From Synechococcus sp. PCC 7335 (GTDB lineage: Bacteria; Cyanobacteriota; Cyanobacteriia; Phormidesmidales; Phormidesmidaceae): a stretch of DNA of 64,000 nucleotides. Both the position numbers and the translations under genes were made by a program. Below are positions 18,717-26,997 of this stretch, piece after piece; the first letter of the stretch is position 1, and each line of letters begins with the position of its first letter. The notes below the pieces were generated by a model. The model worked only from the letters and a program-made list of their open reading frames with translations. It had not been told where the DNA came from and did no database searches. Where the stretch lies: the NCBI RefSeq assembly GCF_000155595.1, contig NZ_DS989904.1, forward strand, positions 1,147,354 through 1,211,353, given 5' to 3'.

Positions 18717-18942
18717 GATGTTTTGAATTGCGTATGACAGGAGTTGGACTGAAGCTTCGGATCTTGGCTAAAGTCCTTCGCTCTCAAGTTTTGTGCCCTT
18801 TTTGGTTGCCGATCTTGAGTCATCAGGCGGGCCGTCACAAAAACCGTCTATCTGCGACTATTTTTGAACGCCTTTGAGGGTATGCTTCATTTTATCTTGC
18901 TTACGTTTGCTATCCGGTTACTGACTTTACGTGAGATCAGCT

Positions 18943-19626
18943 ATGTCTGAGCATCATCATTCTGAAGATTGCCATTCGGCGGGGTGCCATCATCACGGCG
19001 TACCGTCGACGCCCCAGCAGGTGCGCTCGCTTAGAATTGCCCTCGTGTTTATTGCTAGCTTCTCTATTGCTGAGCTTTGGGTAAGCTTGCATACGAATAG
19101 CCTATCTTTGATGGCAGATGCTGGACATATGGCGTGTGATGTCGGCGCGATTTTGCTTTCGTTATGGGCTGCGAGCAAGTCACAGACAGATACACGTTCA
19201 AATACGAGTCCTGAAAGGCTACAGGCGATCGCCGCGCTAGTAAATGGCATTCTGTTGCTGGTGGTCAGTGGCTGGCTAGCCCGAGAAGCTATCGAGGCGC
19301 TGCAAATGCTACCTACAGAAATATTAAGTCAGCCTGTGGCTGCCACTGCCGCGGTTGGTTTGGGCATCAACGGACTCAACGCCTATCTATTACATAGCCA
19401 TGCTGACGATAACTTGAATATGCGCGGCGCTTTCTTGCACATGGTTGCAGATGCCGGTAGCTGCCTAGGGGTGTTGGTAGGAGCGGTGCTGATTGCCAAC
19501 TATCAGTGGTACTGGGCCGACGGTGTGGTCAGTGGTGCGATCGCTCTGCTCATTACCTCAAGTGCTATTCCGCTCATCCGCCAGAGCTGGTCTACTCTTA
19601 GTTCTAAGGCCATTCTTACCAACTGA
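18943..19626 (+). CDS. Short cation diffusion facilitator (CDF) metal transporter
   Basis: A 227-residue membrane protein that should export a divalent metal such as zinc or cobalt in exchange for protons. The N-terminus is rich in His and Cys (HHHSEDCHSAGCHHH), a likely metal-binding tail. Transmembrane segment 2 carries the HxxxD motif in MADAGHMACDVG and segment 5 carries HMVADAGSCLG, the CDF transport site. About six hydrophobic segments are present, but the protein ends soon after the last one, so the usual cytoplasmic C-terminal domain of about 80 residues is absent. The ATG at 18943 has GTGAG upstream; a GTG at 18931 is also possible. Confidence 0.88.
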   Translation: MSEHHHSEDCHSAGCHHHGVPSTPQQVRSLRIALVFIASFSIAELWVSLHTNSLSLMADAGHMACDVGAILLSLWAASKSQTDTRSNTSPERLQAIAALVNGILLLVVSGWLAREAIEALQMLPTEILSQPVAATAAVGLGINGLNAYLLHSHADDNLNMRGAFLHMVADAGSCLGVLVGAVLIANYQWYWADGVVSGAIALLITSSAIPLIRQSWSTLSSKAILTN

Positions 19627-19727
19627 GTGATAGCAACAGACTGAAAGACTTCGTCGTCAACGCGTTCTAGCGGACCTCACCGCTTAGAATACAAAAGTCT
19701 TGCGTCTTTGGTCTACACACTACCGCT

Positions 19728-20513
19728 ATGAAAGTCACCTCCTGGAATGTCAACTCCATTCGCACTCGTCTAGAGCAGGTTACTCAATGGCTACAAGCGA
19801 ATCCTGTTGATGTTCTTTGTCTTCAAGAAACCAAAGTTGTCGACAAAGATTTTCCGGCGCAAGCGTTCATAGATATCGGCTACCACGCTTACTTCTATGG
19901 CCAGAAATCTTATAACGGCGTCGCCCTAGTGAGTAGAGCACCTCTAGAATCGGTGCAGATGGGCTTTGGAGCCATTCTGGATGAAGCTACTGTTGGCGAT
20001 TTAGATGCCCAGAAAAGAGTTATCAGCGGCGTTCTTGGCAATGTGCGAATTGTTAATCTCTACGTTCCTAATGGCTCGTCTATCAACAGCGAGAAATATG
20101 AATACAAGCTTAGCTGGCTCGCCTTGCTAAAACAATATCTAGTTCACCAGCTAGAAGCGCATCCCAAACTTAACGTCTGCGGCGATTTTAATATCGCCCT
20201 CGAAAATAAAGATATTTATACAGACAAAAACAGAGATAAACACATTATGTCTTCCCCTGTCGAAAGACAAACCCTTCGCGATGTGCTCTCTGTTGGTCTA
20301 TCCGACGCCTTTCGAAAATTCACAGACGAAGGCGGTCATTTTAGCTGGTGGGACTATCGCACCAACTCTTTCGCTCGCAATACGGGTTGGCGCATTGACC
20401 ATCACTACCTTTCACCCTCGCTCTACGAAATAGCAACGAGTTGCACGATCGATACCGTTCCTCGTGGGTTAGAAAGGCCCAGTGATCACGCTCCGGTGAC
20501 AGTAGAGTACTAG
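19728..20513 (+). CDS. xth: Exodeoxyribonuclease III
   Basis: Base-excision repair AP endonuclease and 3'-5' exonuclease of 261 residues, the usual length. The fold's metal and catalytic motifs are complete: SWNVNSIR at the start, LCLQETK with the metal-binding Glu, NLYVPNG, GDFNIA, and the C-terminal RIDHHY and SDHAPV with the catalytic His. It stands alone on the plus strand, 101 bases after the CDF gene. Confidence 0.96.
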   Translation: MKVTSWNVNSIRTRLEQVTQWLQANPVDVLCLQETKVVDKDFPAQAFIDIGYHAYFYGQKSYNGVALVSRAPLESVQMGFGAILDEATVGDLDAQKRVISGVLGNVRIVNLYVPNGSSINSEKYEYKLSWLALLKQYLVHQLEAHPKLNVCGDFNIALENKDIYTDKNRDKHIMSSPVERQTLRDVLSVGLSDAFRKFTDEGGHFSWWDYRTNSFARNTGWRIDHHYLSPSLYEIATSCTIDTVPRGLERPSDHAPVTVEY

Positions 20514-20622
20514 ATTGAGCTACTGGCCAAGCGCTTGATAAACCGACTAAATCCAGTCTTGGTAAGCTCGCGCTCTATCGGAATTTAGAGACTGGTCAAT
20601 AGCTAGCCCTAAGTAAGAGCGC

Positions 20623-21162
20623 TTATGCTAGCTTTTCTTTAATAAACGCAAGAATCTCGTTGTTTTGAGCCTTGAGAGCAGCGACTTCTTGAGCGATCGC
20701 TTCAACTTGCGTTTGTAGGACTGCAAATTCAGTAGAAGTGTCTTCATCGCTAGCTGCTGTGGGCGTGAGTGTTTGAGGTCGTGCCCTGCGAGCTTTAGCC
20801 ATCGCTCCTTTGATTGCACCGATTAGCTCTTTTTGCTCAAAGGGTTTTTCAATAAATTCAAAGAATTCGAAGGGTTCGCTAATCTTTTCCGTTAGCTCTT
20901 CGCGGCGGCCTGACATCATCACCAACGGGATGCTTTGAAATTCAGGGACTGCCTGGATTTCCTGATAAACTTCGTAGCCGCTCTTCCTAGGCAACAAAAA
21001 GTCCAGCATGATTAGGTTTGGCTTTTGATTGCGGATGGCATCAATGCCTTCGATTCCGTCGGTCGCTTCGATGACTTCAAAATTTCCGTTCGGTAACATA
21101 TCACGTACCCGAGCGCGGATGACTCTGCTATCGTCGATTACTAAAATTTTGTGATTGGCCAC
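20623..21162 (-). CDS. Response regulator, receiver domain plus coiled coil
   Basis: A 179-residue regulator. The receiver domain (about 1-125) has Asp pair DDS, phosphoacceptor Asp in IMLDFLLPRKSGYE, Ser in VMMSGR and Lys in IEKPF. The C-terminal 40 residues (EFAVLQTQVEAIAQEVAALK) form a probable coiled coil rather than a DNA-binding or enzymatic domain, so output is likely by protein contact. The start is GTG at 21162, supported by GGAG eight bases upstream. It is not near a kinase gene; the closest kinases are about 8 kb away. Confidence 0.92.
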   Translation of the reverse strand: MANHKILVIDDSRVIRARVRDMLPNGNFEVIEATDGIEGIDAIRNQKPNLIMLDFLLPRKSGYEVYQEIQAVPEFQSIPLVMMSGRREELTEKISEPFEFFEFIEKPFEQKELIGAIKGAMAKARRARPQTLTPTAASDEDTSTEFAVLQTQVEAIAQEVAALKAQNNEILAFIKEKLA

Positions 21163-21236
21163 GACGAGCTCTCCGTTTTATCTGATGACTGTCAAGTTGA
21201 CAACTAGCAAACTAATGCGTGTGCGAGGCGAGATCT

Positions 21237-21268
21237 CGTTTTCGTAACAAGTCGTTTTTGTAACAAGT
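21237..21268. repeat. 16-bp tandem duplication
   Basis: CGTTTTCGTAACAAGT (21237-21252) is followed by the same unit with one change (21253-21268). It lies in the spacer between the divergent response regulator and lipA genes. Confidence 0.8.
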
Positions 21269-21436
21269 TAAAATCTTCGCTTTAAGACCGCTTTAGTCCT
21301 AGTTTAAAGTTGCCCAGATTACCAGGTTGATAGAACAAAGCTAGAAAAGGGTTAGAGCGCAGCAAACATAAGAACGGGTTAGCGGGCGAAGTCGCTAGAA
21401 TGTGTATGAGTTGTTAGTGGCAAGCTGTTTTACTTC

Positions 21437-22396
21437 ATGTCTATGTCTCGCGATCGCACCTCTCCTGATCCGTTGCTAGAGATTCAATCGAGTGAAAGGC
21501 AATCTATGAGTAGACAGATGCGGTCTGAGATTCTAGCGATGCCGACTTGGCTGCGTCGACCGATCGGAAAGGCAAGCGATATATCCGCTGTGCAAAAGGT
21601 AGTAAAGCAGCGGCAAATTCACACAATTTGCGAGGAAGGACGTTGTCCAAATCGAGGTGAATGCTATGCCAATCAAACGGCGACTTTTTTGCTAATGGGG
21701 CCAACTTGCACCCGGAGCTGTGCGTTTTGCCAGGTGGATAAGGGGCATGTGCCAATGCCATTAGACCCAGACGAACCAATGAAGGTAGCAGAGTCTGTAA
21801 AGTTACTCGGTTTAAAGTATGCGGTCTTAACGGCAGTGGCCCGTGATGATCTAGCCGATGGCGGTGCTAGTTGGTTTGTCAAGACAATGGCTGCTATTCG
21901 TCAGCTGAATTCGCAAACAGAAATTGAGGTGTTGACTCCGGACTTTTGGGGAGGGCCTGATGCCCAAGTTCAACAGCGGCTGAGGGTAGAAAAGGTTGTA
22001 GCTGCTCGTCCAGCCTGTTTTAATCACAATATAGAGACCGTAAAGCGCTTGCAAGGACCGGTGCGAAGAGGTGCGAAGTACGAGCGATCGCTAGATGTCT
22101 TACGCTATGTGAAGGCCGCTGATTCTACTATTCCAACTAAATCAGGACTGATGGTAGGCCACGGTGAAACGCTATCAGAGCTCGTAGAGGCGATGGAAGA
22201 TCTAAGGAGCGCGCAATGCGATCGTCTCACTATCGGTCAATATATGCGTCCATCTCTGGCTCATCTTCCGGTTCAAAAGTACTGGACGCCAGCAGAGTTT
22301 GAGCAGTTAGGTGCGATCGCTCGCGATTTAGGCTTCTCTCATGTTCGCTCTGGCCCACTCGTGCGTAGCTCATATCACGCGGGTGAACAGCCCTAG
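21437..22396 (+). CDS. lipA: Lipoyl synthase
   Basis: Radical-SAM enzyme that inserts two sulfurs into octanoyl groups on lipoyl-dependent enzymes. Both iron-sulfur clusters are visible: the auxiliary set Cys65, Cys70 and Cys76 ([12 protein letters not shown]) and the radical-SAM set Cys91, Cys95 and Cys98 (CTRSCAFC). The family's C-terminal RSSY (VRSSYHA) is present. The 319-residue frame has about 30 residues before the conserved core ([18 protein letters not shown]), so the real start could be a later ATG; the upstream sequence offers no clear ribosome binding site. It ends 12 bases from the convergent DUF3122 gene. Confidence 0.95.
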   Translation: MSMSRDRTSPDPLLEIQSSERQSMSRQMRSEILAMPTWLRRPIGKASDISAVQKVVKQRQIHTICEEGRCPNRGECYANQTATFLLMGPTCTRSCAFCQVDKGHVPMPLDPDEPMKVAESVKLLGLKYAVLTAVARDDLADGGASWFVKTMAAIRQLNSQTEIEVLTPDFWGGPDAQVQQRLRVEKVVAARPACFNHNIETVKRLQGPVRRGAKYERSLDVLRYVKAADSTIPTKSGLMVGHGETLSELVEAMEDLRSAQCDRLTIGQYMRPSLAHLPVQKYWTPAEFEQLGAIARDLGFSHVRSGPLVRSSYHAGEQP

Positions 22397-22408
22397 AAGA
22401 AATAAACC

Positions 22409-23002
22409 TCAGATAGCAGAAACGTCAGGAGCGAGTGCTGCTAGCTCTCGCCACTCGTGGACGGCAAACGGAGGAACCACTATCTCGGCGGTGCTACCGT
22501 CACCCAAAGTAATGTTCATTTGCAAAGGAATGTCGCCTGAAAGATCTGATAGAACTGTGGCAACATTGTACTGTCCTGCGTAGTCGGGTAATTCTGCGGT
22601 TTGACGATCTAACTCAGCGGTCGCTTGCCACTGCAAACTAGACCCGGTAGCAATCATGAGGGGTTTTTTGCTATCGACGGTGACCAGTCCTGGAAAGCCT
22701 ACAAGTCTGAGGTAGAGTCCTTGTAGCTGCTCTGACTCGTATCGTTTGAAGAGGATGATTTGCCAAGACCGGTCAGTGCGATCGCGCAAACTCTGCTTCG
22801 AGCGAAAGGTTGTCTGTTCGGGTTTCTCGTTGTAAGTGTGCAATGAAGCTACAGGCAGAGAGATCACGGGCGGCGAGATCATAAGCAGTGAGATCATAGG
22901 CAGCGAGACTGTAGGCGAAGATGCCCTTGCAGATGTTGTAGGTAGCAGAAAGCAGCACAGCGAAAATACCAAAGCAACCAAGCGCCAAATCATTATAGGC
23001 AT
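22409..23002 (-). CDS. DUF3122 secreted protein with an internal pentapeptide repeat
   Basis: A 197-residue cyanobacterial family protein of unknown function. A signal peptide covers about residues 1-28 (ALVFSLCCFLLPTTSARA). Five repeats of a five-residue unit follow (SPTVS, LPMIS, LLMIS, PPVIS, LPVAS) before the DUF3122 core, which begins at SLHTYNEKPEQTTFRSKQSLRDR and includes WQIILFKR and LRLVGFPG. The repeat is not a feature of the family and mirrors a 15-bp DNA repeat. The gene is convergent with lipA. Confidence 0.82.
   Translation of the reverse strand: MPIMIWRLVALVFSLCCFLLPTTSARASSPTVSLPMISLLMISPPVISLPVASLHTYNEKPEQTTFRSKQSLRDRTDRSWQIILFKRYESEQLQGLYLRLVGFPGLVTVDSKKPLMIATGSSLQWQATAELDRQTAELPDYAGQYNVATVLSDLSGDIPLQMNITLGDGSTAEIVVPPFAVHEWRELAALAPDVSAI
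22845..22919. repeat. 15-bp tandem repeat, about five copies, inside a coding region
   Basis: Units starting at 22845, 22860, 22875, 22890 and 22905 share the pattern GAGATCATAGGCAGC with substitutions. Because 15 is a multiple of three, the array stays in frame and encodes the pentapeptide repeat of the DUF3122 protein. Confidence 0.85.
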
Positions 23003-23196
23003 AGGAAAGAGGGCTGCTTTTAGTGTACAGCTCTCTTTTGAGCGACCTAGACTTCCGCTACTGCGATTCGATGGAAATCTACAGTCTGCTCATACAATTA
23101 GTTACTGTTCGATGATTTTAGATATCTTGTCATCAGCCATCACTAGCCTGAGTTGCCCATTCGCGTAGGGGAACGAACTAAAGGGAACTACCTATC

Positions 23197-24546
23197 TTGT
23201 TGTTTAACCACGCTCCGAGCTGGATTCGGCCATTTTGTAAGCTAGCGATCGCCAATACAACCTCTAGTTTGATGGTGCCGCTAGCAGGTCTGATTGATAC
23301 CGCCTTTTTAGGGCATCTATCTGACGTTCGCTATTTAAATGGTGTGGCGCTAGCGTCGATCGTCTTCAACGTGATCTACTGGGGCTTCAACTTTTTCCGG
23401 ATGGGAACGACGGGGCCGGTCGCTCAGGCAGCTGGTCGTAATGACAAATTGGACATTTGGCTGATTCTATGCCGAAATTCTCTGCTGGCTCTGGGTGCGG
23501 GCGTTGCTGTTTTACTGTTGCGACAGCCCATCGCAGAGATTGGATTCTACTTTTTGCAGATGAGCCCAGGCGTGAGAGACGCCGCGATCGCCTTCTTTAA
23601 TGGTCGTATTGTTGGTGCGCCCGCTGTTCTAGTCAACTTTGTTCTATTGGGTTGGCTGCTAGGCCGTGGCCAAGGTGCTCAAGTTGTTTGGCTATCGGTA
23701 ATCGGCAACGGTAGCAACATCGTCTTAGACTACTGGTTTATTCGCCAGTTAGGCTGGCAGAGCTATGGCGCAGGGTTGGCCACTGCGCTGAGTCAGTACG
23801 TAATGCTAGGGGTAGGGTGTGGCATCGTGATTGCTAGTAAAGTGCCCTGGCATTTGCTAGCGCAGATCAAAAAGAAACTGTGGCAACCAAAGGATTTGCG
23901 CCTGCTGTTTGGCTTGAACAGAGATATCTTGATTCGCACTTTTGCACTGGTATTAGCAATGTCAAGCTTCACTAACCTAAGCTCGGGATTAGGTGAGACA
24001 GTCCTTGGCGTCAACGCTTTGCTAATGCAAGTCGTCTTGATGTCTGCTCACTTTATGGACGGAATTGCACTCGCGGTAGAAAGCTACGCAGGTAGATTTT
24101 ATGGACAAAGATCAGTTGATAATTTAATACGGCTGCTGTGGATAGGTGCAGGCGGAAGTGTATCTCTAGGCGTTGCGATCGCCTTAGCCCTAACCATCTG
24201 GCCTGTTCCATTCTTTAGCTTATTAACCAAACACGAGCATCTGCTTACCCAAATCCCCACTTCTGTGTTGTGGCTGATCCCCGTCTTGGGCTTCGGCGGT
24301 GTTGCCTTTACGCTAGACGGCTACTTTCTAGGACTCACCTTCGGGCGAACTTTACGCAATAGCACCCTAATAGCAGTACTAATCGGCTTCTTTCCCCTGG
24401 CGCTACTCGCTAGTTGGTTGAATAGCTCACAGTTGCTTTGGCTAGCTCTAACGATGCTAATGGTACTGCGCAGCGCAACCTTGATCCGTCAGGTGCCAAT
24501 TGTAAATCAACAACTGTTGCTCCAAGCGCCTGAAGTAACTCACTAA
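23197..24546 (+). CDS. MATE-family efflux transporter, DinF-like
   Basis: A 449-residue membrane protein with about twelve hydrophobic segments. The first segment (SLMVPLAGLIDTAFLGHLS) and the loop GTTGPVAQAAGRND are typical of the DinF branch of MATE exporters, which expel organic cations or drugs using an ion gradient. No in-frame ATG precedes the conserved region, so initiation is probably at one of two adjacent TTG codons (23197 or 23200). The substrate is unknown. Confidence 0.92.
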   Translation: MLFNHAPSWIRPFCKLAIANTTSSLMVPLAGLIDTAFLGHLSDVRYLNGVALASIVFNVIYWGFNFFRMGTTGPVAQAAGRNDKLDIWLILCRNSLLALGAGVAVLLLRQPIAEIGFYFLQMSPGVRDAAIAFFNGRIVGAPAVLVNFVLLGWLLGRGQGAQVVWLSVIGNGSNIVLDYWFIRQLGWQSYGAGLATALSQYVMLGVGCGIVIASKVPWHLLAQIKKKLWQPKDLRLLFGLNRDILIRTFALVLAMSSFTNLSSGLGETVLGVNALLMQVVLMSAHFMDGIALAVESYAGRFYGQRSVDNLIRLLWIGAGGSVSLGVAIALALTIWPVPFFSLLTKHEHLLTQIPTSVLWLIPVLGFGGVAFTLDGYFLGLTFGRTLRNSTLIAVLIGFFPLALLASWLNSSQLLWLALTMLMVLRSATLIRQVPIVNQQLLLQAPEVTH

Positions 24547-24649
24547 AGGCATTTACAGAAAAACGGTTTAAAACAAAAACAGTGGCCTACCTAACTCGAT
24601 AGACCACCGCTTTATACAAGTTGTTTCTCAGCAGCAGCAATCTTTCCTT

Positions 24650-24683
24650 AGCTCATCCATCTCATAAGCTCATCCATCTCATA
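24650..24683. repeat. 17-bp tandem duplication
   Basis: AGCTCATCCATCTCATA occurs twice without change at 24650-24666 and 24667-24683, in the spacer between the convergent MATE gene and the gene at 24835. Confidence 0.85.
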
Positions 24684-24834
24684 AAAGCTGTTGCATCTGT
24701 CGTGCCAATTGCTAACCTAGACAAAAGTAGAAACGCACGCTTACTCTGTCTATATAAGTCTATATAACTAAATAGCCATACGACTCCTAACAGACAAAGC
24801 AGAGCATCCGGCTAGATTCACAAACGAAGCGTTA

Positions 24835-25266
24835 CTACTTGCGAATGTCTTTCGCCATGTTACGGAACATATCCATATCGCTGCTTGCAGGCTTGCGACG
24901 AGCAGGCGCAGGAGTACTTTCAACAGCGGGTGCAGTGCTTTCAGCAGCAGGTGCAGTGCTTTCAGTCTTTGGTGCCACACTAGGAGTACTGAAAGAGCTG
25001 AAGGTGGCAGCAGGTTGCGAAGACGTCGAAAAATTGGTGTTGGCATCAATCACTTTCGCTGCTGTCGAAGAGATTTGCCTAACGCTCTCCATGTGCTCAG
25101 CCTGACCCTTCTTCTTGGCGAAGGTCCGCCTTACTGTTTTTGAAGAGCGCATATAGTCAATGTTGCCAAAGGTCTTAGCGTCATCATCATTAAGGTAATA
25201 AGCCTGCTTAGGCGCAGTATCGTCTTTAGGTGCGCTCTTACCAAACACAAATTCTAGAATTCCCAT
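24835..25266 (-). CDS. Conserved cyanobacterial-type protein of unknown function
   Basis: A 143-residue protein beginning MGILEFVFGKSAPKDD. The first 70 residues look folded and conserved (YYLNDDDAKTFGNIDYMR). The next 55 are Ser/Thr/Ala/Pro-rich with a short repeat (ESTAPAAESTAPAVEST), and the last 18 are again ordered (SSDMDMFRNMAKDIRK), a possible binding peptide. There is no signal peptide or membrane segment. The start is the ATG at 25266. It could be an adaptor joined by a flexible linker, but that is only inferred from the layout. Confidence 0.75.
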   Translation of the reverse strand: MGILEFVFGKSAPKDDTAPKQAYYLNDDDAKTFGNIDYMRSSKTVRRTFAKKKGQAEHMESVRQISSTAAKVIDANTNFSTSSQPAATFSSFSTPSVAPKTESTAPAAESTAPAVESTPAPARRKPASSDMDMFRNMAKDIRK

Positions 25267-25498
25267 TGTTCTCCTAATTTCTGAAAGCGTTGAACTTCAT
25301 GTGTACTTATACTAACTTTTATTTCGTTTATTAGAAAGACAAAAGTACGAATTTGTTATTCAAATGAGTCCCTACCAGAAAGACCTTCGACATCTACATT
25401 CGTTCGAGTGCGGTCGTTCAAACTGATCCATCGGCCAGATGTTCTAGTCGTTACTCCAGTAACTATCGCCGGTTTCTGAGAAAATGAAAGAAGACTAC

Positions 25499-25807
25499 TT
25501 AGAGATTGCGCTGATAGTCTTCTAATAAATCAAGCAGATTGACTAAGCACTGCATCGGCAGTAGGTCGGCTAGAGCAACGGTTTTTCGTCCGCCACCTAG
25601 CTTAATTGGAATATCTGCAAGAATTTTGGTGACGTTATCTTCAGAGATATCGTCACTAGCTACCATCGGCATCAGTTTTTCTGCCAATGGCGTATGCAGC
25701 TTAGCCACGCCTAGATACAGGTGCCATTTAGCGATGTCCATATAGATATTTTCGCCAATTTCTGCGGCTAGTGCTTCGATATTTTCAGAGGCGTTAGGGG
25801 TAGCCAT
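25499..25807 (-). CDS. DUF3181 family protein
   Basis: A 102-residue soluble helical protein with the DUF3181 pattern (EIGENIYMDIAKWHLYLG, then IPIKLGGGRKTVALADLLP). The family is found in cyanobacteria and has no known function. It is followed on the same strand by two small genes (2TM protein, moaC upstream), with short gaps of 48-68 bases, so the group may share transcripts. Confidence 0.85.
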   Translation of the reverse strand: MATPNASENIEALAAEIGENIYMDIAKWHLYLGVAKLHTPLAEKLMPMVASDDISEDNVTKILADIPIKLGGGRKTVALADLLPMQCLVNLLDLLEDYQRNL

Positions 25808-25875
25808 AAGCGTTCTGTGGATAAGGGATCGTTGTTCGATGGAGTTAGGTTACTTAGGTTTATCAGCCCGTTTTA

Positions 25876-26139
25876 TCAGCTTTTAGATTGGTCAGCAGGT
25901 TGAGCTGAGTAGTCTGCAATGACAAAGAAGTAGATTGCGTGCGCGGCTAGTCCACAGGTCCAAACTAAGGAGATTGTTTTAGCTAGCGGTAGCGATCCGG
26001 GGTTTAAGGTGTTGAAAAATCCCATGCATGAGTTGACTGCCCCAAAGATGGCAAAATGCACCGCAAAGTTGATTCGGTCTTCTAGTTTTCTGTATTCAGG
26101 GTCGGCGCGGTCAGGTTTGCGGGGCCAGCGGGGAGGCAT
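25876..26139 (-). CDS. Small 2TM-domain membrane protein
   Basis: An 87-residue protein with two hydrophobic segments (INFAVHFAIFGAVNSCMGFF and TISLVWTCGLAAHAIYFFVI) joined by a short polar turn, fitting the 2TM family. The N-terminus is polar and charged. The function is unknown. It lies 48 bases downstream of moaC on the same strand. Confidence 0.8.
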   Translation of the reverse strand: MPPRWPRKPDRADPEYRKLEDRINFAVHFAIFGAVNSCMGFFNTLNPGSLPLAKTISLVWTCGLAAHAIYFFVIADYSAQPADQSKS

Positions 26140-26187
26140 AAGCAGTGTGGTCTAGATAGGTTACTTCTATAGTATAAGGAGTAGGGA

Positions 26188-26721
26188 TCAAGCGGGTGTG
26201 GGGGAAGCGGCTTGCCAATGCCCAGATTTGCCGCCAATTTTTTCGACTAGGTGAATATCACGAATGCACATGGATTTCTCTAGCGCTTTGGCCATGTCAT
26301 ACAGGGTAAGCGCTGCGACAGAAACGGCAGTTAGTGCTTCCATCTCAACACCCGTTTCGGACTTTGTTTTGACAGTGGCATAGATCTGATAGCCAGGTAG
26401 CTCGTCGTCTGGCTCGATAGTCACTTCTATTTTCTTAAGAGGCAGTGGATGACACAGCGGGATCAGTAGAGCGGTTTGCTTCGCTGCCATAATGCCTGCG
26501 AGCCTGGCGGTGCCGATAACGTCTCCCTTGGGCGCATTGCCTGATTGGATAGCTGCTAATGTCTTGGCCTGCATAGAAACCGAGCCGGTTGCCGTCGCCT
26601 GCCGGTCACTTGTTTGTTTGGTAGAGACATCTACCATCTGGGCTTGCCCCTGACGGTCTAGGTGGGTAAGCGTTGGGCTGTTCGTTGGCTTGGTATCTGG
26701 GTGAATGTCTGGATTTTGCAT
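26188..26721 (-). CDS. moaC: Cyclic pyranopterin monophosphate synthase
   Basis: Second enzyme of molybdenum cofactor synthesis; it forms cPMP from the MoaA product. The 177-residue protein has the family signatures [50 protein letters not shown], the catalytic [10 protein letters not shown] and GGKSGHW. There is an N-terminal extension of about 18 residues. No other moa gene is in the window. Confidence 0.96.
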   Translation of the reverse strand: MQNPDIHPDTKPTNSPTLTHLDRQGQAQMVDVSTKQTSDRQATATGSVSMQAKTLAAIQSGNAPKGDVIGTARLAGIMAAKQTALLIPLCHPLPLKKIEVTIEPDDELPGYQIYATVKTKSETGVEMEALTAVSVAALTLYDMAKALEKSMCIRDIHLVEKIGGKSGHWQAASPTPA

Positions 26722-26789
26722 GGCGAAAACAATATGAATTTTGAGCCGCTAGGATGCACTAGTCTTGTGCTACTATTAAAACCCGATGT

Positions 26790-26863
26790 GGGCCTGTAGC
26801 TCAGTGGACTAGAGCACGTGGCTACGAACTACGGTGTCGGGAGTTCAAATCTCTCCAGGCTCG
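26790..26863 (+). tRNA. tRNA-Arg (anticodon ACG)
   Basis: A 74-base cloverleaf. Acceptor arms GGGCCTG (26790-26796) and CAGGCTC (26856-26862) pair with one G-U, followed by discriminator G. The D arm starts with TAGCTCAG. The anticodon stem CGTGG/CTACG holds the loop CTACGAA, so the anticodon is ACG (A34 normally deaminated to inosine). The T loop is TTCAAAT. CCA is not encoded. A strong terminator follows nine bases later. Confidence 0.97.
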
Positions 26864-26871
26864 CTCATAGG

Positions 26872-26912
26872 AAAACGGCGATAGATTATTAAAAATCTAT
26901 CGCCGTTTTTTT
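26872..26912 (+). terminator. Intrinsic terminator after tRNA-Arg
   Basis: A perfect 16-bp stem (26872-26887 with 26894-26909) and a six-base loop are followed by a T-run. The core stem is CGGCGATAGATT. The A-run on the 5' arm means it could also act on the minus strand, below the MFS gene. Confidence 0.95.
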
Positions 26913-26997
26913 GTTCTTTAGGGATTGAAGCCTTCTACTGCTGATCTAGCACTCTTTTTTGCAAAGGGACTTGAAGGCGCTGACATGTCAGTATCTA

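Noticed and set aside
22836-23168. 110-codon plus-strand frame across the DUF3122 start
   Set aside because: Its beginning is the antisense reading of the 15-bp repeat, and the rest is the promoter spacer of the MATE gene.
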